A stretch of DNA of 64,000 nucleotides, taken from the NCBI RefSeq assembly GCF_007923445.1, contig NZ_VOJI01000002.1, forward strand, positions 124,001-188,000, in the 5' to 3' direction. The position numbers were made by a program, and so were the translations under genes. This stretch comes from Puniceibacterium confluentis. Lineage in GTDB: Bacteria; Pseudomonadota; Alphaproteobacteria; Rhodobacterales; Rhodobacteraceae. This document shows, in pieces, positions 1-8,839 of the stretch (position 1 is the stretch's first letter; every line of letters starts with the position of its first letter). The notes beneath the pieces are model-generated. The model worked only from the letters and a program-made list of their open reading frames with translations, made no database searches and was not told where the DNA came from.

Positions 1-948
1 CTGCGCCCGCCCGACCGCACGATAGAGGTCATGGTGAAAGGCCTGGAAATCCGGATCGCCCTGACGGGCGTAATGGCGCTGCTGCGCCGGAGTCGCGCCG
101 ACCCGGTCTTCGAGAAAGCCCAGCGGATAACTGTCCCAGGTCGCGATATCGAGATCGGCGCCGGTGGCAAAGTGGTCAAACTCGGTCACCCGCCCCATGT
201 AGTTGTGACTGACCGGCGCGTCGGACAGACTGCGGATGATGTCGACCTGTGCGCGGTTGAATGCCACCACCTGATCCGACGAGAACCGCCTGAACGCCAG
301 CACATGCGCCGGGTTTGGTTCGGTCACCGTCAGGTTGGGCAGGTCGATCTCGTCAAATCCGGCATAGTCCATCGACCAGAACACATTGCCCCACGCCCGG
401 TTCAGGGCTGCGATGTCGCCGTCGTTGCCCGCCCCGGGATAGGCCCGGCGCAGCCAGCCCCGGAACGCCGCACGCGCCGCGTCCGAATAGCTGATCGCGG
501 TGTCATGACAGCCATATTCGTTGTCGGTCTGCCAGGCCGCCACATGCGGATTCCGGCCGTATCGTTCTGCCAGCAGGGTGACGATGCGCCGACACTCCCC
601 CAGATAACCGGGATGGGAAAAGCAGTAGTGCCGCCGCGATCCGAACCGGCGCGCGCGCCCCTCGGCATCCATCGCCAGCATGTCGGGGTGGCGCGTCAGC
701 ATCCAGCGCGGCGGGGTCGCCGTCGGCGTGCCCAGCACCACCCGCAGCCCCGCAGCGCCCAGCACCGCGATCGCCTCGTCCAGCCAGTCAAAGCGCAGCT
801 CGCCGGGTGTCGGCTCCAGACGGGTCCAGGCGAATTCGCCGATCCGCACCCAGGTCAGGCCGAGGTCCGCCATACGCGCGGCATCGTCCTCCCAGATGGC
901 GCGCGGCCACTGTTCGGGATAATAACAGGTGCCCAGCGTCCGCTTCAT
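1..948 (-). CDS. Beta-galactosidase, GH42 family (C-terminus beyond window)
   Basis: Hydrolyses terminal beta-galactosides to free galactose, feeding the oxidative galactose pathway encoded by the rest of this operon. The visible 316 residues begin MKRTLGTCYYPEQWP and carry the GH42 TIM-barrel start (the GEFAWTRLEP stretch near residues 37-46) and the acid/base motif TDNEYG with Glu144. The nucleophile Glu lies in the part cut off by the window. The ATG at 948 sits 5 nt after the stop of the lactonase gene, so it is the last visible gene of the operon. No signal peptide is evident, so a cytoplasmic enzyme acting on imported galactosides is likely. Family assignment is firm; substrate preference is inferred from context. 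Confidence 0.9.
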   Translation of the reverse strand, partial: MKRTLGTCYYPEQWPRAIWEDDAARMADLGLTWVRIGEFAWTRLEPTPGELRFDWLDEAIAVLGAAGLRVVLGTPTATPPRWMLTRHPDMLAMDAEGRARRFGSRRHYCFSHPGYLGECRRIVTLLAERYGRNPHVAAWQTDNEYGCHDTAISYSDAARAAFRGWLRRAYPGAGNDGDIAALNRAWGNVFWSMDYAGFDEIDLPNLTVTEPNPAHVLAFRRFSSDQVVAFNRAQVDIIRSLSDAPVSHNYMGRVTEFDHFATGADLDIATWDSYPLGFLEDRVGATPAQQRHYARQGDPDFQAFHHDLYRAVGRAQ

Positions 949-953
949 GCCGG

Positions 954-1802
954 TCACAGCACCACGCGATGCGCGGCCAGCCCCCGGACACTGGTCGGCA
1001 CGCAAAAGGTCTGACCGGCCAGCGGATCGTTCCCGGCTGCGCCCTGCGCCGCCGATGTGACGAACAGCGTGCTCAGATCCGCGCCGCCAAAGGCCGGACA
1101 GGTGGTCTGGGCCGCCGCGACTCCCAGCGCCGTCAGGAACCGTCCGTCCGGCGAATAGCAGGCCACGCGCCCGGCGCCATACTGCGCATTCCAGACATTT
1201 CCCTGCCCGTCACAGACCGCGCCGTCCGGGCGCAGTTGTTCGTCGCGCAGGTCCAGCCAATCCTCGGGGTCGGCAGCGGGCCAGCCCTCCTGATCCAGCG
1301 TCACCCGCCGGATGATGCCGGTCGGCGTGTCGGCGAAATAGGCATAGGCACCGCCGGGGGCAAAGCAGATCGCGTTCGAGATCGTTATATCCGGATAAAG
1401 CAGGCGCAGCGTGCCCTTGTAGAACCGGTAGATTGCCCCCGCTCCGGGCTGCGCGGCCTTGCCCATCGTGCCGATCCAGAAACCGCCCCAGGGATCGGCC
1501 CGCCCGTCATTCGAGCGCGTCACCTGGTTGTCCGCCTCCAGCGGGCAGATGTGGGTCTGCGTCGCGGTCGCGGTGTCGAAACTGAACAGATCGCTTTCAG
1601 AGGCGATCAGCAACCGGGTGTCATCAATCCACCCCGCGGCCGAGACCATGCGGTCGAAATCCCAGTGCCGCTGGCCCTGTGCGTCGCGGGCATAAAGCCG
1701 TTTGCCAAGGATATCGCACCAGTAAAGCACTTGGGTTTCGGGGTGCCAAAGAGCGCCTTCGCCCAGCTGACACGCGGTATCGCTGTAGATCAGGTGGGTC
1801 AT
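954..1802 (-). CDS. SMP-30/gluconolactonase-family lactonase, probable galactonolactonase
   Basis: A 282-residue six-bladed beta-propeller of the SMP-30/regucalcin family. Candidate metal ligands are Glu15 (LGEGALWHP), Asn143 (ISNAICFAP) and Asp193 (RPDGAVCD), and the SNDGRADPWGGFWIG stretch is typical of the family. Members hydrolyse sugar-1,5- or 1,4-lactones to aldonates. Between KDPGal aldolase and beta-galactosidase genes the expected job is opening D-galactonolactone made by the galactose dehydrogenase. It overlaps the aldolase stop by 4 nt. The family also contains arabinolactonases and other sugar lactonases, so the exact lactone is inferred from the operon. Confidence 0.88.
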   Translation of the reverse strand: MTHLIYSDTACQLGEGALWHPETQVLYWCDILGKRLYARDAQGQRHWDFDRMVSAAGWIDDTRLLIASESDLFSFDTATATQTHICPLEADNQVTRSNDGRADPWGGFWIGTMGKAAQPGAGAIYRFYKGTLRLLYPDITISNAICFAPGGAYAYFADTPTGIIRRVTLDQEGWPAADPEDWLDLRDEQLRPDGAVCDGQGNVWNAQYGAGRVACYSPDGRFLTALGVAAAQTTCPAFGGADLSTLFVTSAAQGAAGNDPLAGQTFCVPTSVRGLAAHRVVL

Positions 1803-2407
1803 GCGCCTGCTCCGGCATCATAGGCGGCGACGATGTCCCGGGCCCGCGCCGCGATATCAGCCACGGTGCGGCCCGGCACGTACAGACCTGTGCCGATGCC
1901 AAAGCCGGTGGCCCCCGCCGCAAACCAGTCGGCAAAGTTCGCCGCCGCCACGCCGCCCACCGCATAGGTCCTGGTGCCCTTCGGCAGCACCGCCGCCATC
2001 GCCTTCAACCCTTCGGGCCCGATCAGCGAGCCGGGGAAAAGCTTGATCCCGTCGGCACCATTGCGCAGCGCCATAAAGGCTTCGGTCGGGGTCATCACCC
2101 CGGGATAGGACAGCAGTCCGGCGGATTTGGTGGCCACGATCACCCGCTGATTGCAGTCGGGCGAGACCACCATATGGGCGCCGATCTGCGCCAGGCGCAG
2201 CACTTCCTCGGGGGCGAGGACGGTGCCGGCTCCGATGGTCGCGTGGTCTGCGAAACCGTCCAGCATCGCCGTGATGCTGTCGAACGGATCCGGAGAATTC
2301 AGCGGCACCTCGATTTTGGTTATTCCGGCGTCGATCAGGGCCTCGGTCACGGCGGCCGCCTCGGGCGCGGTGATACCGCGCAGGATGGCGATGATTTCAC
2401 GGCTCAT
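1799..2407 (-). CDS. dgoA: 2-dehydro-3-deoxy-6-phosphogalactonate aldolase
   Basis: Class I aldolase of the KDPG/KDPGal family that splits 2-keto-3-deoxy-6-phosphogalactonate into pyruvate and glyceraldehyde 3-phosphate, the last step of the De Ley-Doudoroff route. The 202 residues show the family layout: Glu33 in KIEVPLNSP as the general base, and Schiff-base Lys122 in GADGIKLFPG, followed by phosphate-binding glycines (YAVGGV, GFGIGTGLY). The start overlaps the upstream kinase stop by 4 nt. The kinase directly upstream favours the galactonate-type substrate over KDPG itself. Confidence 0.93.
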   Translation of the reverse strand: MSREIIAILRGITAPEAAAVTEALIDAGITKIEVPLNSPDPFDSITAMLDGFADHATIGAGTVLAPEEVLRLAQIGAHMVVSPDCNQRVIVATKSAGLLSYPGVMTPTEAFMALRNGADGIKLFPGSLIGPEGLKAMAAVLPKGTRTYAVGGVAAANFADWFAAGATGFGIGTGLYVPGRTVADIAARARDIVAAYDAGAGA

Positions 2408-3312
2408 GTGGTTTCCTCTTTTGCCTGGGCGGCCTTCAGCCCCTCCAGCGTCATACGTTCGGCGTCGGCCAGGGTCACGGGCACGGATTGCGCCATCAGC
2501 GCCGCGCGATAGGGGGCGGCGATGGCCGTATCCCCAAGCAGCGCCACCTGCTGGCCCAGCCAGTAGGGTTTTGCCGCCGCGAGTTCCGCGCCAATCAGCA
2601 ATCCCGAGAGCCGCGACCGGGCTGCCGTCCCGTCAAGATCGTGCAGCAATGCCTCGGCGCGCAGGCCAAACAGGCTGGCGGCCAGGGACTCGGGGCGCGA
2701 CATCACCCTGTCCACGGCGTCGGCAAATGCACCCTCGTCCCAGCCGCTGGCTGGCACCGAATGGCGCAGAACCGACTGGCGCGACAACAGCGCGAACAGC
2801 TCGCCGGTCATGAAGGTGCGAAAGCTGACGATCTCTCCGGCCGAGACATGTGCCCATTTGCAATGGGTGCCCGGCAGGCAGATGATGCCGTCATACCCTG
2901 GATTGAGCGCCAGGAACCCCGCGATCTGCGTCTCTTCGCCCCGCATCACATCTGCGGGGTGCTCTTGCTTCACGCCGGGCAGAATGCGCACCCGCAGGCG
3001 CGGATCGGATGTGCCCACCAGCCGTGTCTGTCCCGCCGAAGGCGGTTTGCAGGGAACAGTCGCGTAAGGGGCTTCGGCCCAGCCCTGCCGCGACCCCGCC
3101 ATACCGCAGATCATCACCGGGGTGCTCTGCCCCTCGGGCAGAGCCTCGCCGATCAGAGCCAGCAGGGCCGGTTCGAATCCGTCCGGCTCGAGCTTGCCCA
3201 TGCCGTCGCCGCTGTCGCGGCGCGCAATCACCTCGCCGCCCGCGCCCATGAGCCAGACCCGCAGATGCGAGGTGCCCCAGTCCGCCGCAATCCATGTCAC
3301 CGCGCCGCTCAT
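2404..3312 (-). CDS. dgoK: 2-dehydro-3-deoxygalactonokinase
   Basis: Phosphorylates 2-keto-3-deoxygalactonate at C6 to give the aldolase substrate. The N-terminal phosphate-binding motif WIAADWGTSHLR and the segment GIICLPGTHCKW are characteristic of DgoK. The reading frame extends further upstream, but the ATG at 3312 is chosen because it overlaps the stop of the SDR gene by 4 nt, starts directly before the conserved nucleotide-binding motif, and gives 302 residues, the usual length. Transcribed between the SDR and aldolase genes. Confidence 0.92.
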   Translation of the reverse strand: MSGAVTWIAADWGTSHLRVWLMGAGGEVIARRDSGDGMGKLEPDGFEPALLALIGEALPEGQSTPVMICGMAGSRQGWAEAPYATVPCKPPSAGQTRLVGTSDPRLRVRILPGVKQEHPADVMRGEETQIAGFLALNPGYDGIICLPGTHCKWAHVSAGEIVSFRTFMTGELFALLSRQSVLRHSVPASGWDEGAFADAVDRVMSRPESLAASLFGLRAEALLHDLDGTAARSRLSGLLIGAELAAAKPYWLGQQVALLGDTAIAAPYRAALMAQSVPVTLADAERMTLEGLKAAQAKEETT

Positions 3313-4076
3313 CCCGTCACCACCACGCCGCCATCGACGGCCATCAGCTGGCCGGTCATCATCCGGCTGGCCTGCGAGGCCAGAAACAGCGTCGCCCCCA
3401 CGATGTCTTCGGGCAGGATCTCCTGCTTGAGACACTGCCGGTCCAGCTGGGCCGCCAGCGCCTCGGGGGTGACCCAGAGGTCGCGCTGCTTTTGTGTCAT
3501 CACCCATCCCGGGGCCAGCGCGTTGACGCGGATGCCGTCTGCGCCGAATTCCCGTGCCAGCGACCGGGTCATCGCGGTGATGCCGCCATTGGCCGTGGTG
3601 TAGGCGGGGTAACCCGCGTTGCCCATCATGTAGCTGATCGAAGAAAAGTTCACGATCGCGCCATGCCCCGCCGCCTGCATCCCGGGCAGCACCGCCTGTG
3701 CGGCAAAGAAGTAGGCCTTGAGATTGATCGCCTGCGACCAGTCCCAGAATGCCTCGTCCACGTCCAGTGTCGCATGCCGTCGGTCGTTGGCGGCATTGTT
3801 GATCAGGATCGTGATCGGGCCCTGGGCTTTGGCGACATGGTCGATGGCGCCGCGCAACGCTGCCATGTCGGTGATGTCGCAGGGCACAAAGACCGGCGCG
3901 GTGCCGTGCCTGGCCTCCATTTCGGCGACGAACTCGGAGGCATCCGAACGCTGCACAAAGCCGACCCTGGCGCCCTGCGCCAGGAACCCGTCGGTCAGGG
4001 CCGCGCCGATCCCGGAACCGCCACCGGTGATGAACACCGACGCGCCCTTGAGATCATGAAAGGTGGCCTGTGACAT
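3309..4076 (-). CDS. Short-chain dehydrogenase/reductase, candidate D-galactose 1-dehydrogenase with an atypical active site
   Basis: A 255-residue classical SDR with the Rossmann motif TGGGSGIG (residues 17-24), ILINNAAN (90-97) and an active-site serine near 146 (NFSSISY). The catalytic YxxxK motif reads Y159-T-T-A-N163: the codon is AAT, so the conserved lysine is replaced by asparagine. In this operon the missing step is NAD(P)-dependent oxidation of galactose to the lactone, so this is the candidate galactose dehydrogenase. It shares one nucleotide (TGATG) with the dehydratase stop upstream. The lysine loss leaves open a modified mechanism or a non-catalytic role. The SDR assignment is firm; the reaction is inferred. 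Confidence 0.75.
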   Translation of the reverse strand: MSQATFHDLKGASVFITGGGSGIGAALTDGFLAQGARVGFVQRSDASEFVAEMEARHGTAPVFVPCDITDMAALRGAIDHVAKAQGPITILINNAANDRRHATLDVDEAFWDWSQAINLKAYFFAAQAVLPGMQAAGHGAIVNFSSISYMMGNAGYPAYTTANGGITAMTRSLAREFGADGIRVNALAPGWVMTQKQRDLWVTPEALAAQLDRQCLKQEILPEDIVGATLFLASQASRMMTGQLMAVDGGVVVTG

Positions 4077-5785
4077 CAGTGGCTCTCCCGCGTGACAAGG
4101 CGGGTATCCTTGCCCACCAGAAAATCCAGATCCGCGCCCTTGTCGGCTTGCAGCACGGTATCGACATACATCTTTGCGTAGCCGCGGGTGTAATGCGCGG
4201 GCTCCGGCGTCCAGGCGGCGCGACGGGCGGCAAGCTCGGCGTCGGAGACCAGCAGGTCCAGGCTGCCCCTGGCTGCGCTGACGCGGATCCTGTCGCCGGT
4301 CCTGACCAGCGCCAGCGGTCCGCCGGCCTGCGCTTCGGGCGCGACGTGCAGGATCACCGTGCCAAAGGCGGTGCCCGACATGCGGGCATCGGAGATCCGC
4401 ACCATGTCGCGCACCCCCTGCTCGACCAGGACCCGCGGGATCGGCATGTTCCCCACCTCGGGCATCCCCGGATAGCCGCGCGGCCCGCAGCCCTTGAGCA
4501 CGAGGATGGTATCGGCGGTCACCGGCAGGTCGGGGCGGTCGATATTGGCCTTCAGGTCCTCGATGCTCTCGAATACATGGACGGCCGCCTCGTGTTCCAA
4601 CAGGGCTTCGGTCGCCGCCGAGGGCTTCACGATGGCGCCGTCTGGGGCCAGATTGCCCCGCAGCACCCGCAGCCCGGCGGCAGGTTTGAGAGGGGCATCA
4701 AAGGCCCGGATCACATCGCGGTTCCAGCATTCGGCGCCGTCATGATAGGCGGCAATGTCGCCGCCAAGAACCGTGCGCGCCGGACGCAGAAGATGGCTGA
4801 GTTCCTTCAGCACCACCGGCATCCCTCCGGCATAGCAGAAATCCTCCATCAGATACTGGCCTGACGGCATGCAGTTCACCAGCAGCGGCACCCCGGAACC
4901 GATCTCGAAATCCTGCAGGGAGAGGTCAATGCCGACACGGCCCGCCAGCGCCAGCAGATGCACCACCGCGTTGGTCGATCCGCCAACCGCCGCATTGGCC
5001 AGAATGGCGTTTTCGAACGCTTCCTTCGTCAGGATGTCCGATGGCTTCAGATCCTCGTCCACCATTTCGACGATGCGCTTGCCGGTGAGATGCGCGAGCG
5101 CCATCCGCCGGGAATCCACCGCCGGGAGGGCGGCGTTTGTCGGCAGGCTCATGCCCATCGCCTCGACCAGCGATGACATCGTCGACGCGGTCCCCATCGT
5201 CATGCACACACCCTTCGAGCGGGACATGCCGCTTTCGGCGTTCATGAAATCCTGCAAGGTCATCTCGCCCGCGCGCACCGCTTCGGAGAATTTCCACACA
5301 TCCGTGCCCGAGCCGATGTCCCTGCCCTGCCATTTGCCGTTCAGCATCGGACCGGAACTGACCACAATGGCCGGCAGGTCAACCGAGGCCGCGCCCATCA
5401 ACTGCCCCGGCGTGGTCTTGTCACAGCCCCCGAGCAGCACGACGCCGTCGATGCCATAGGCGCGGATGCTCTCTTCGACATCCATCGCCAGAAGATTGCG
5501 GAACAGCATCGCCGTCGGCTTCATCTGCGTCTCGCCAAGGCTCATCACCGGGAACTCCACCGGCACGCCACCGGCCTCCCAGACGCCGCGCTTGACGCCT
5601 TCGGCCAGATCGCGCAGCCCCGAATTGCAGGGTGTGAGTTCTGACCAGGTGTTGCAGATTCCAATGATCGAGCGGCCGTCAAAGGCGTGGTCCGGATAGC
5701 CCTGGTTCTTCATCCAGGACCGGTGGATGAACCCGTCCTTGTCCAGCTTGCCATACCATGCGGCGCTGCGCCGTTTCTTCGTCAT
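4076..5785 (-). CDS. IlvD/Edd-family sugar-acid dehydratase, probable galactonate dehydratase
   Basis: A 569-residue dehydratase of the IlvD/Edd family, the branch that includes L-arabinonate and D-xylonate dehydratases. Family signatures are CNTWSELTPCN (Cys44, Cys53), GGCDKTTPGQ (Cys121) and CMTMGTASTM (Cys194). The 68- and 73-residue spacing of Cys53, Cys121 and Cys194 fits a [2Fe-2S] site. These enzymes convert aldonates into 2-keto-3-deoxy acids. With DgoK and DgoA downstream, the expected substrate is D-galactonate, possibly also the C4-related L-arabinonate. It overlaps the GH36 gene by 4 nt. The use of an IlvD-type enzyme here instead of an enolase-type DgoD is notable. Confidence 0.88.
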   Translation of the reverse strand: MTKKRRSAAWYGKLDKDGFIHRSWMKNQGYPDHAFDGRSIIGICNTWSELTPCNSGLRDLAEGVKRGVWEAGGVPVEFPVMSLGETQMKPTAMLFRNLLAMDVEESIRAYGIDGVVLLGGCDKTTPGQLMGAASVDLPAIVVSSGPMLNGKWQGRDIGSGTDVWKFSEAVRAGEMTLQDFMNAESGMSRSKGVCMTMGTASTMSSLVEAMGMSLPTNAALPAVDSRRMALAHLTGKRIVEMVDEDLKPSDILTKEAFENAILANAAVGGSTNAVVHLLALAGRVGIDLSLQDFEIGSGVPLLVNCMPSGQYLMEDFCYAGGMPVVLKELSHLLRPARTVLGGDIAAYHDGAECWNRDVIRAFDAPLKPAAGLRVLRGNLAPDGAIVKPSAATEALLEHEAAVHVFESIEDLKANIDRPDLPVTADTILVLKGCGPRGYPGMPEVGNMPIPRVLVEQGVRDMVRISDARMSGTAFGTVILHVAPEAQAGGPLALVRTGDRIRVSAARGSLDLLVSDAELAARRAAWTPEPAHYTRGYAKMYVDTVLQADKGADLDFLVGKDTRLVTRESH

Positions 5786-7863
5786 TCTGCTTTCCTGCCT
5801 TCAACGACCCACATGGTGAGAGGATAGCACCACGGCAGGGTCAGACCGTGTTGCATGAGGTACGCCCCGGACAGCGTCACATCAAAGGATTTCAGCAGCG
5901 GCGTGCCACGCGACAGCGCCACCGCCTCGGCCCGGTTCACCAGCGTGATGTCATACCGCGCCTGTGGCTCCAGCCCCGCCAGCGGCAGCGGTCGCGGTCC
6001 GATCTGCTCGGACGCCGCGATCTGCGCCGCAAAGACCACAAAGCGGCCGCGGTCCCGCGCGATCTGGATTTCCGCCAGCACCGCCGGATCGGCACTGTCG
6101 AGCCGCAGGATGTCGGCCGCCATGCGCCAGTCGCGGTTGTCCTTCCACCAGCGCGTCACCTGTGTCAGCACCGTCGCCTCTGCGGGCGTCAGTTCGCGGG
6201 GGTCCATTTCGAACCCCATCTGCCGCTGCGCCGCCACCCAGGCGCGGAACCGCATGTCGATCACCCGGCCCGAGGTGTGGCAGAGCCGTGGCCCCACGTG
6301 GCTGCCGGTCACCGCCGCGGGCAGGAACAAGGCGGCCTCATGCTGGATGCGCGCCCGCTCAAGTGCATCGTTGCTGTCGGACAGCCAGACCCGGGCGCAC
6401 CGTTCCATGATGCCGAAATCGATCCGCCCGCCACCGCTGGCGCAGGTTTCGATCTCGACGTGGGGAAACGCCGCGCGCAGCCGGTCCATCAGCGCATAGG
6501 TGCCGCGCGCCTGCGCCGCATCCGGCATCGGCAGCACCCGGTTGTGATCCCACTTGACATAATCGATCGGATAACGCGCCAGCAACGCAGCGATCCGATC
6601 GTACAGATAATCCCGCACCTCGGCACGCGCCATGTCCAGAACGCGCTGCTGCCGCCCTTCGATCTGATCGTCCGGACCGAGGATCCAGTCGGGATGGGCC
6701 CGCGCCAGATCGCTTTGGCGATTGACCATTTCCGGCTCGAACCAGAGGCCGAACGACAGGCCCAGGGTCTCGAGATGCGCGATGAACGGCTCAAAGCCCT
6801 CTGGCCACTTGCGCGGATCGATCTGCCAGTCCCCCAGGGAACTGGTGTCGTCGTCGCGCATTCCGAACCAGCCATCATCCAGAACAAAGCGTTGCGCCCC
6901 CAGATCGGCGGCGCGGCTGGCAATGTCCTTCAGCTGCGCCAGATCGTGGTCAAAATACACTGCCTCCCAGCAGTTGTAATGGACCTTGCGGGGCCTGTCC
7001 GGCGCGGGCCAGGTCACCACCCTGTCGCGCAGATGCCGCTGGAACGCCGTCCCGACCCCGTTGAGCCCGCTGTCCGACACCGTCAGGAACAGCCCCGCGG
7101 TCTCGAAGCTCTGCCCCGGGGCCGTGTCGGTGCCCGCCGCATGGCCAAACTGCACCTGACGGCGCCCGTCCGGCAGTTCTTCGGCCAGCATCCGGTGTCC
7201 GCCGGACCAGCCATAGTGCAGACCGTGCACCGTTCCGCGCGTGTTGGTGGCACCGTCACCGGTGAGCAGCAGCCCGGGGAAATGCGCATGATCGCCGCGT
7301 CCCAGACGGCTTTCCCGCAGGTGCACACCGGGGCGCCAGGCCAGGCGGTTCAGGCGGAACTCGCCGATCCAGCGCCCCGAGACGTCGATCATCGACCCGT
7401 TCTGCGGCGCCGGCAGCACCGGTGCGGCGAGCCAGTCGAGCCGCAGCGGCCGGTCGGCGTGCAGTGCCGCGCTGGCGCGGATCACATGGGTGTCGGCAAA
7501 CACATCAAACCGCGCCTCATGCAGCAGCCCTGCCGCGTCGTCCCGGTGCCGCAGGACAAGGCCGTCCGCGATGTGTTCGGCACTGTGAAACACGAACCGC
7601 GGGTGGATCGCTGCCCCGTCCAGCCTACGCACCACCATCCCCGGCTGTCCCGGGAAACTGCGCGCCGCCTCGGGGCACAGGCTCAGCGGCGGCAGCGCGT
7701 CGATCATGCCGCCGGTGACATCTCCGACCGCCAGTCCGGCCACTGCGCCAAGATCCTCGTCCGCGGGCAATGCGCGCCCCCAGTAGACGATCCCCACCAT
7801 CTCGCCGTCGGGCGCCGCCAGAACCAGGGTCTGGCGGCCGTCATCCAGCCTCCAGCTCTGCAT
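5782..7863 (-). CDS. Alpha-galactosidase, GH36 family
   Basis: Hydrolyses alpha-1,6-galactosides such as melibiose or raffinose. The 693 residues show the GH36 order: N-terminal beta-sandwich with NGSMIDVSGRWIGE, then the TIM barrel with FVLDDGWFG (near 326-334), WFEPEMVN (374-381), YVKWDHNR with the probable nucleophile Asp439, CASGGGRIDFG, and WLSDSND (493-499) carrying the acid/base aspartate. The frame runs on upstream into the permease gene; the ATG at 7863 is chosen because it shares a nucleotide with the permease stop (TGATG). No signal peptide, so it probably acts on imported oligosaccharides. Confidence 0.93.
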   Translation of the reverse strand: MQSWRLDDGRQTLVLAAPDGEMVGIVYWGRALPADEDLGAVAGLAVGDVTGGMIDALPPLSLCPEAARSFPGQPGMVVRRLDGAAIHPRFVFHSAEHIADGLVLRHRDDAAGLLHEARFDVFADTHVIRASAALHADRPLRLDWLAAPVLPAPQNGSMIDVSGRWIGEFRLNRLAWRPGVHLRESRLGRGDHAHFPGLLLTGDGATNTRGTVHGLHYGWSGGHRMLAEELPDGRRQVQFGHAAGTDTAPGQSFETAGLFLTVSDSGLNGVGTAFQRHLRDRVVTWPAPDRPRKVHYNCWEAVYFDHDLAQLKDIASRAADLGAQRFVLDDGWFGMRDDDTSSLGDWQIDPRKWPEGFEPFIAHLETLGLSFGLWFEPEMVNRQSDLARAHPDWILGPDDQIEGRQQRVLDMARAEVRDYLYDRIAALLARYPIDYVKWDHNRVLPMPDAAQARGTYALMDRLRAAFPHVEIETCASGGGRIDFGIMERCARVWLSDSNDALERARIQHEAALFLPAAVTGSHVGPRLCHTSGRVIDMRFRAWVAAQRQMGFEMDPRELTPAEATVLTQVTRWWKDNRDWRMAADILRLDSADPAVLAEIQIARDRGRFVVFAAQIAASEQIGPRPLPLAGLEPQARYDITLVNRAEAVALSRGTPLLKSFDVTLSGAYLMQHGLTLPWCYPLTMWVVEGRKAE

Positions 7864-8711
7864 CACTTGACGGCTCCCAGCGTCAGACCGGCGATGAAAT
7901 GCTTTTGCATCAGGAAGAACATCGCCACCGGAGGCAGGGCCGCGACGATGCTGCCCGCCGACATCAGGTGGTAGGCGGCGCGGTACTGCGCGTTGAAGCT
8001 GGTGATGCCGGCCGTGACGGGCTGGGATTCCGCGCCCTGTGTCAGCACCACGGCCCAGAAGTAGTCGTTCCAGATGAAGGTGAAGATCAGCACTGCCAGC
8101 GCCGCGATCGCCGGCTTCATCAGCGGCAGGACCACGTACCAGAAGATCCGCCACTCGGCCACGCCCTCGACCCGTGCCGCCTCGATCAGTTCGAACGGCA
8201 GGGCGCGGATGAAGTTGCGCATGAACAGGGTACAGAAGCCCGTCTGGAAGGCGACATGGAACAGCACCAGGCCGAGTTTGGTGTTGTAGAGCCCGAGGTC
8301 CAGCGTCAGATCCCGCACCGGGACCATCAGGATCTGGAACGGGACAAAGTTGCCGGCGACAAACATGAAGAAGATCCACAGGTTGCTGCGGAAGCGGTAG
8401 ATGCCCAGCGCAAAGCCGGTCATGCAGGACAGGGCCACGGCCCCGATCACCGTCGGCACGGTGATCAGCACCGAGTTCATCAGATAGCGCGGCATGTCGC
8501 TCTCAAAGAACACCTTGCCGTAATTCTCGAACCCGGCAAAGCGCGACGGCACCCCCCAGTAATCGCCGTTCGTGAAATCCACATCCGGCTTGATCGAGAA
8601 CATGGCCACCGCGATCAGCGGCAGCAGCCAGGCCACCAGCATGACCGGCAGCAGCCCCTGGTAGCCCAGTTGCCAGCTGCGCGGGGCCTTTTCGATGGGT
8701 GTCGGAAACAT
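7863..8711 (-). CDS. Carbohydrate ABC transporter permease, MalG type
   Basis: Inner-membrane permease of the CUT1 sugar ABC family, 282 residues with about six membrane spans. The EAA loop that contacts the ATPase reads EAARVEGVAEWRIFWYVVLP, followed by the typical final span MFFLMQKHFIAGLTLGAVK. It pairs with the MalF-type permease upstream and with the ATPase on the other strand. Its stop shares a nucleotide with the alpha-galactosidase start, so uptake and hydrolysis are co-transcribed. Substrate is probably an alpha- or beta-galactoside. Confidence 0.92.
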   Translation of the reverse strand: MFPTPIEKAPRSWQLGYQGLLPVMLVAWLLPLIAVAMFSIKPDVDFTNGDYWGVPSRFAGFENYGKVFFESDMPRYLMNSVLITVPTVIGAVALSCMTGFALGIYRFRSNLWIFFMFVAGNFVPFQILMVPVRDLTLDLGLYNTKLGLVLFHVAFQTGFCTLFMRNFIRALPFELIEAARVEGVAEWRIFWYVVLPLMKPAIAALAVLIFTFIWNDYFWAVVLTQGAESQPVTAGITSFNAQYRAAYHLMSAGSIVAALPPVAMFFLMQKHFIAGLTLGAVK

Positions 8712-8749
8712 GTCTCAGACCTCGTGCAGGGTGTCGGTGTTGCGGAAGT

Positions 8750-8774
8750 GAGTATTTGGAAAGAGAAGAAATGC
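8750..8774 (-). repeat. Short intergenic motif copy 1 (TTCTTCTCTTTC-n-AAATACTC)
   Basis: In the 128-bp gap between the two permease genes the minus strand reads TTCTTCTCTTTCCAAATACTC. A second copy, differing only by one extra base between the two halves, lies in the gap between the metallo-hydrolase and AEC-permease genes, in the same orientation relative to the flanking genes. Two near-identical 20-bp words in intergenic positions suggest a dispersed element of this genome. Function is unknown. Confidence 0.55.
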
Positions 8775-8839
8775 AGGTGCCGTGACCCAGGTGCCGACCG
8801 GCGCATGTGCGATCCGCCCGCGGCGGTGGGGCCGACAGG

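Noticed and set aside
5758-7974. A 738-codon open frame on the plus strand
   Set aside because: Antisense to the GH36 alpha-galactosidase with its intact catalytic aspartates.
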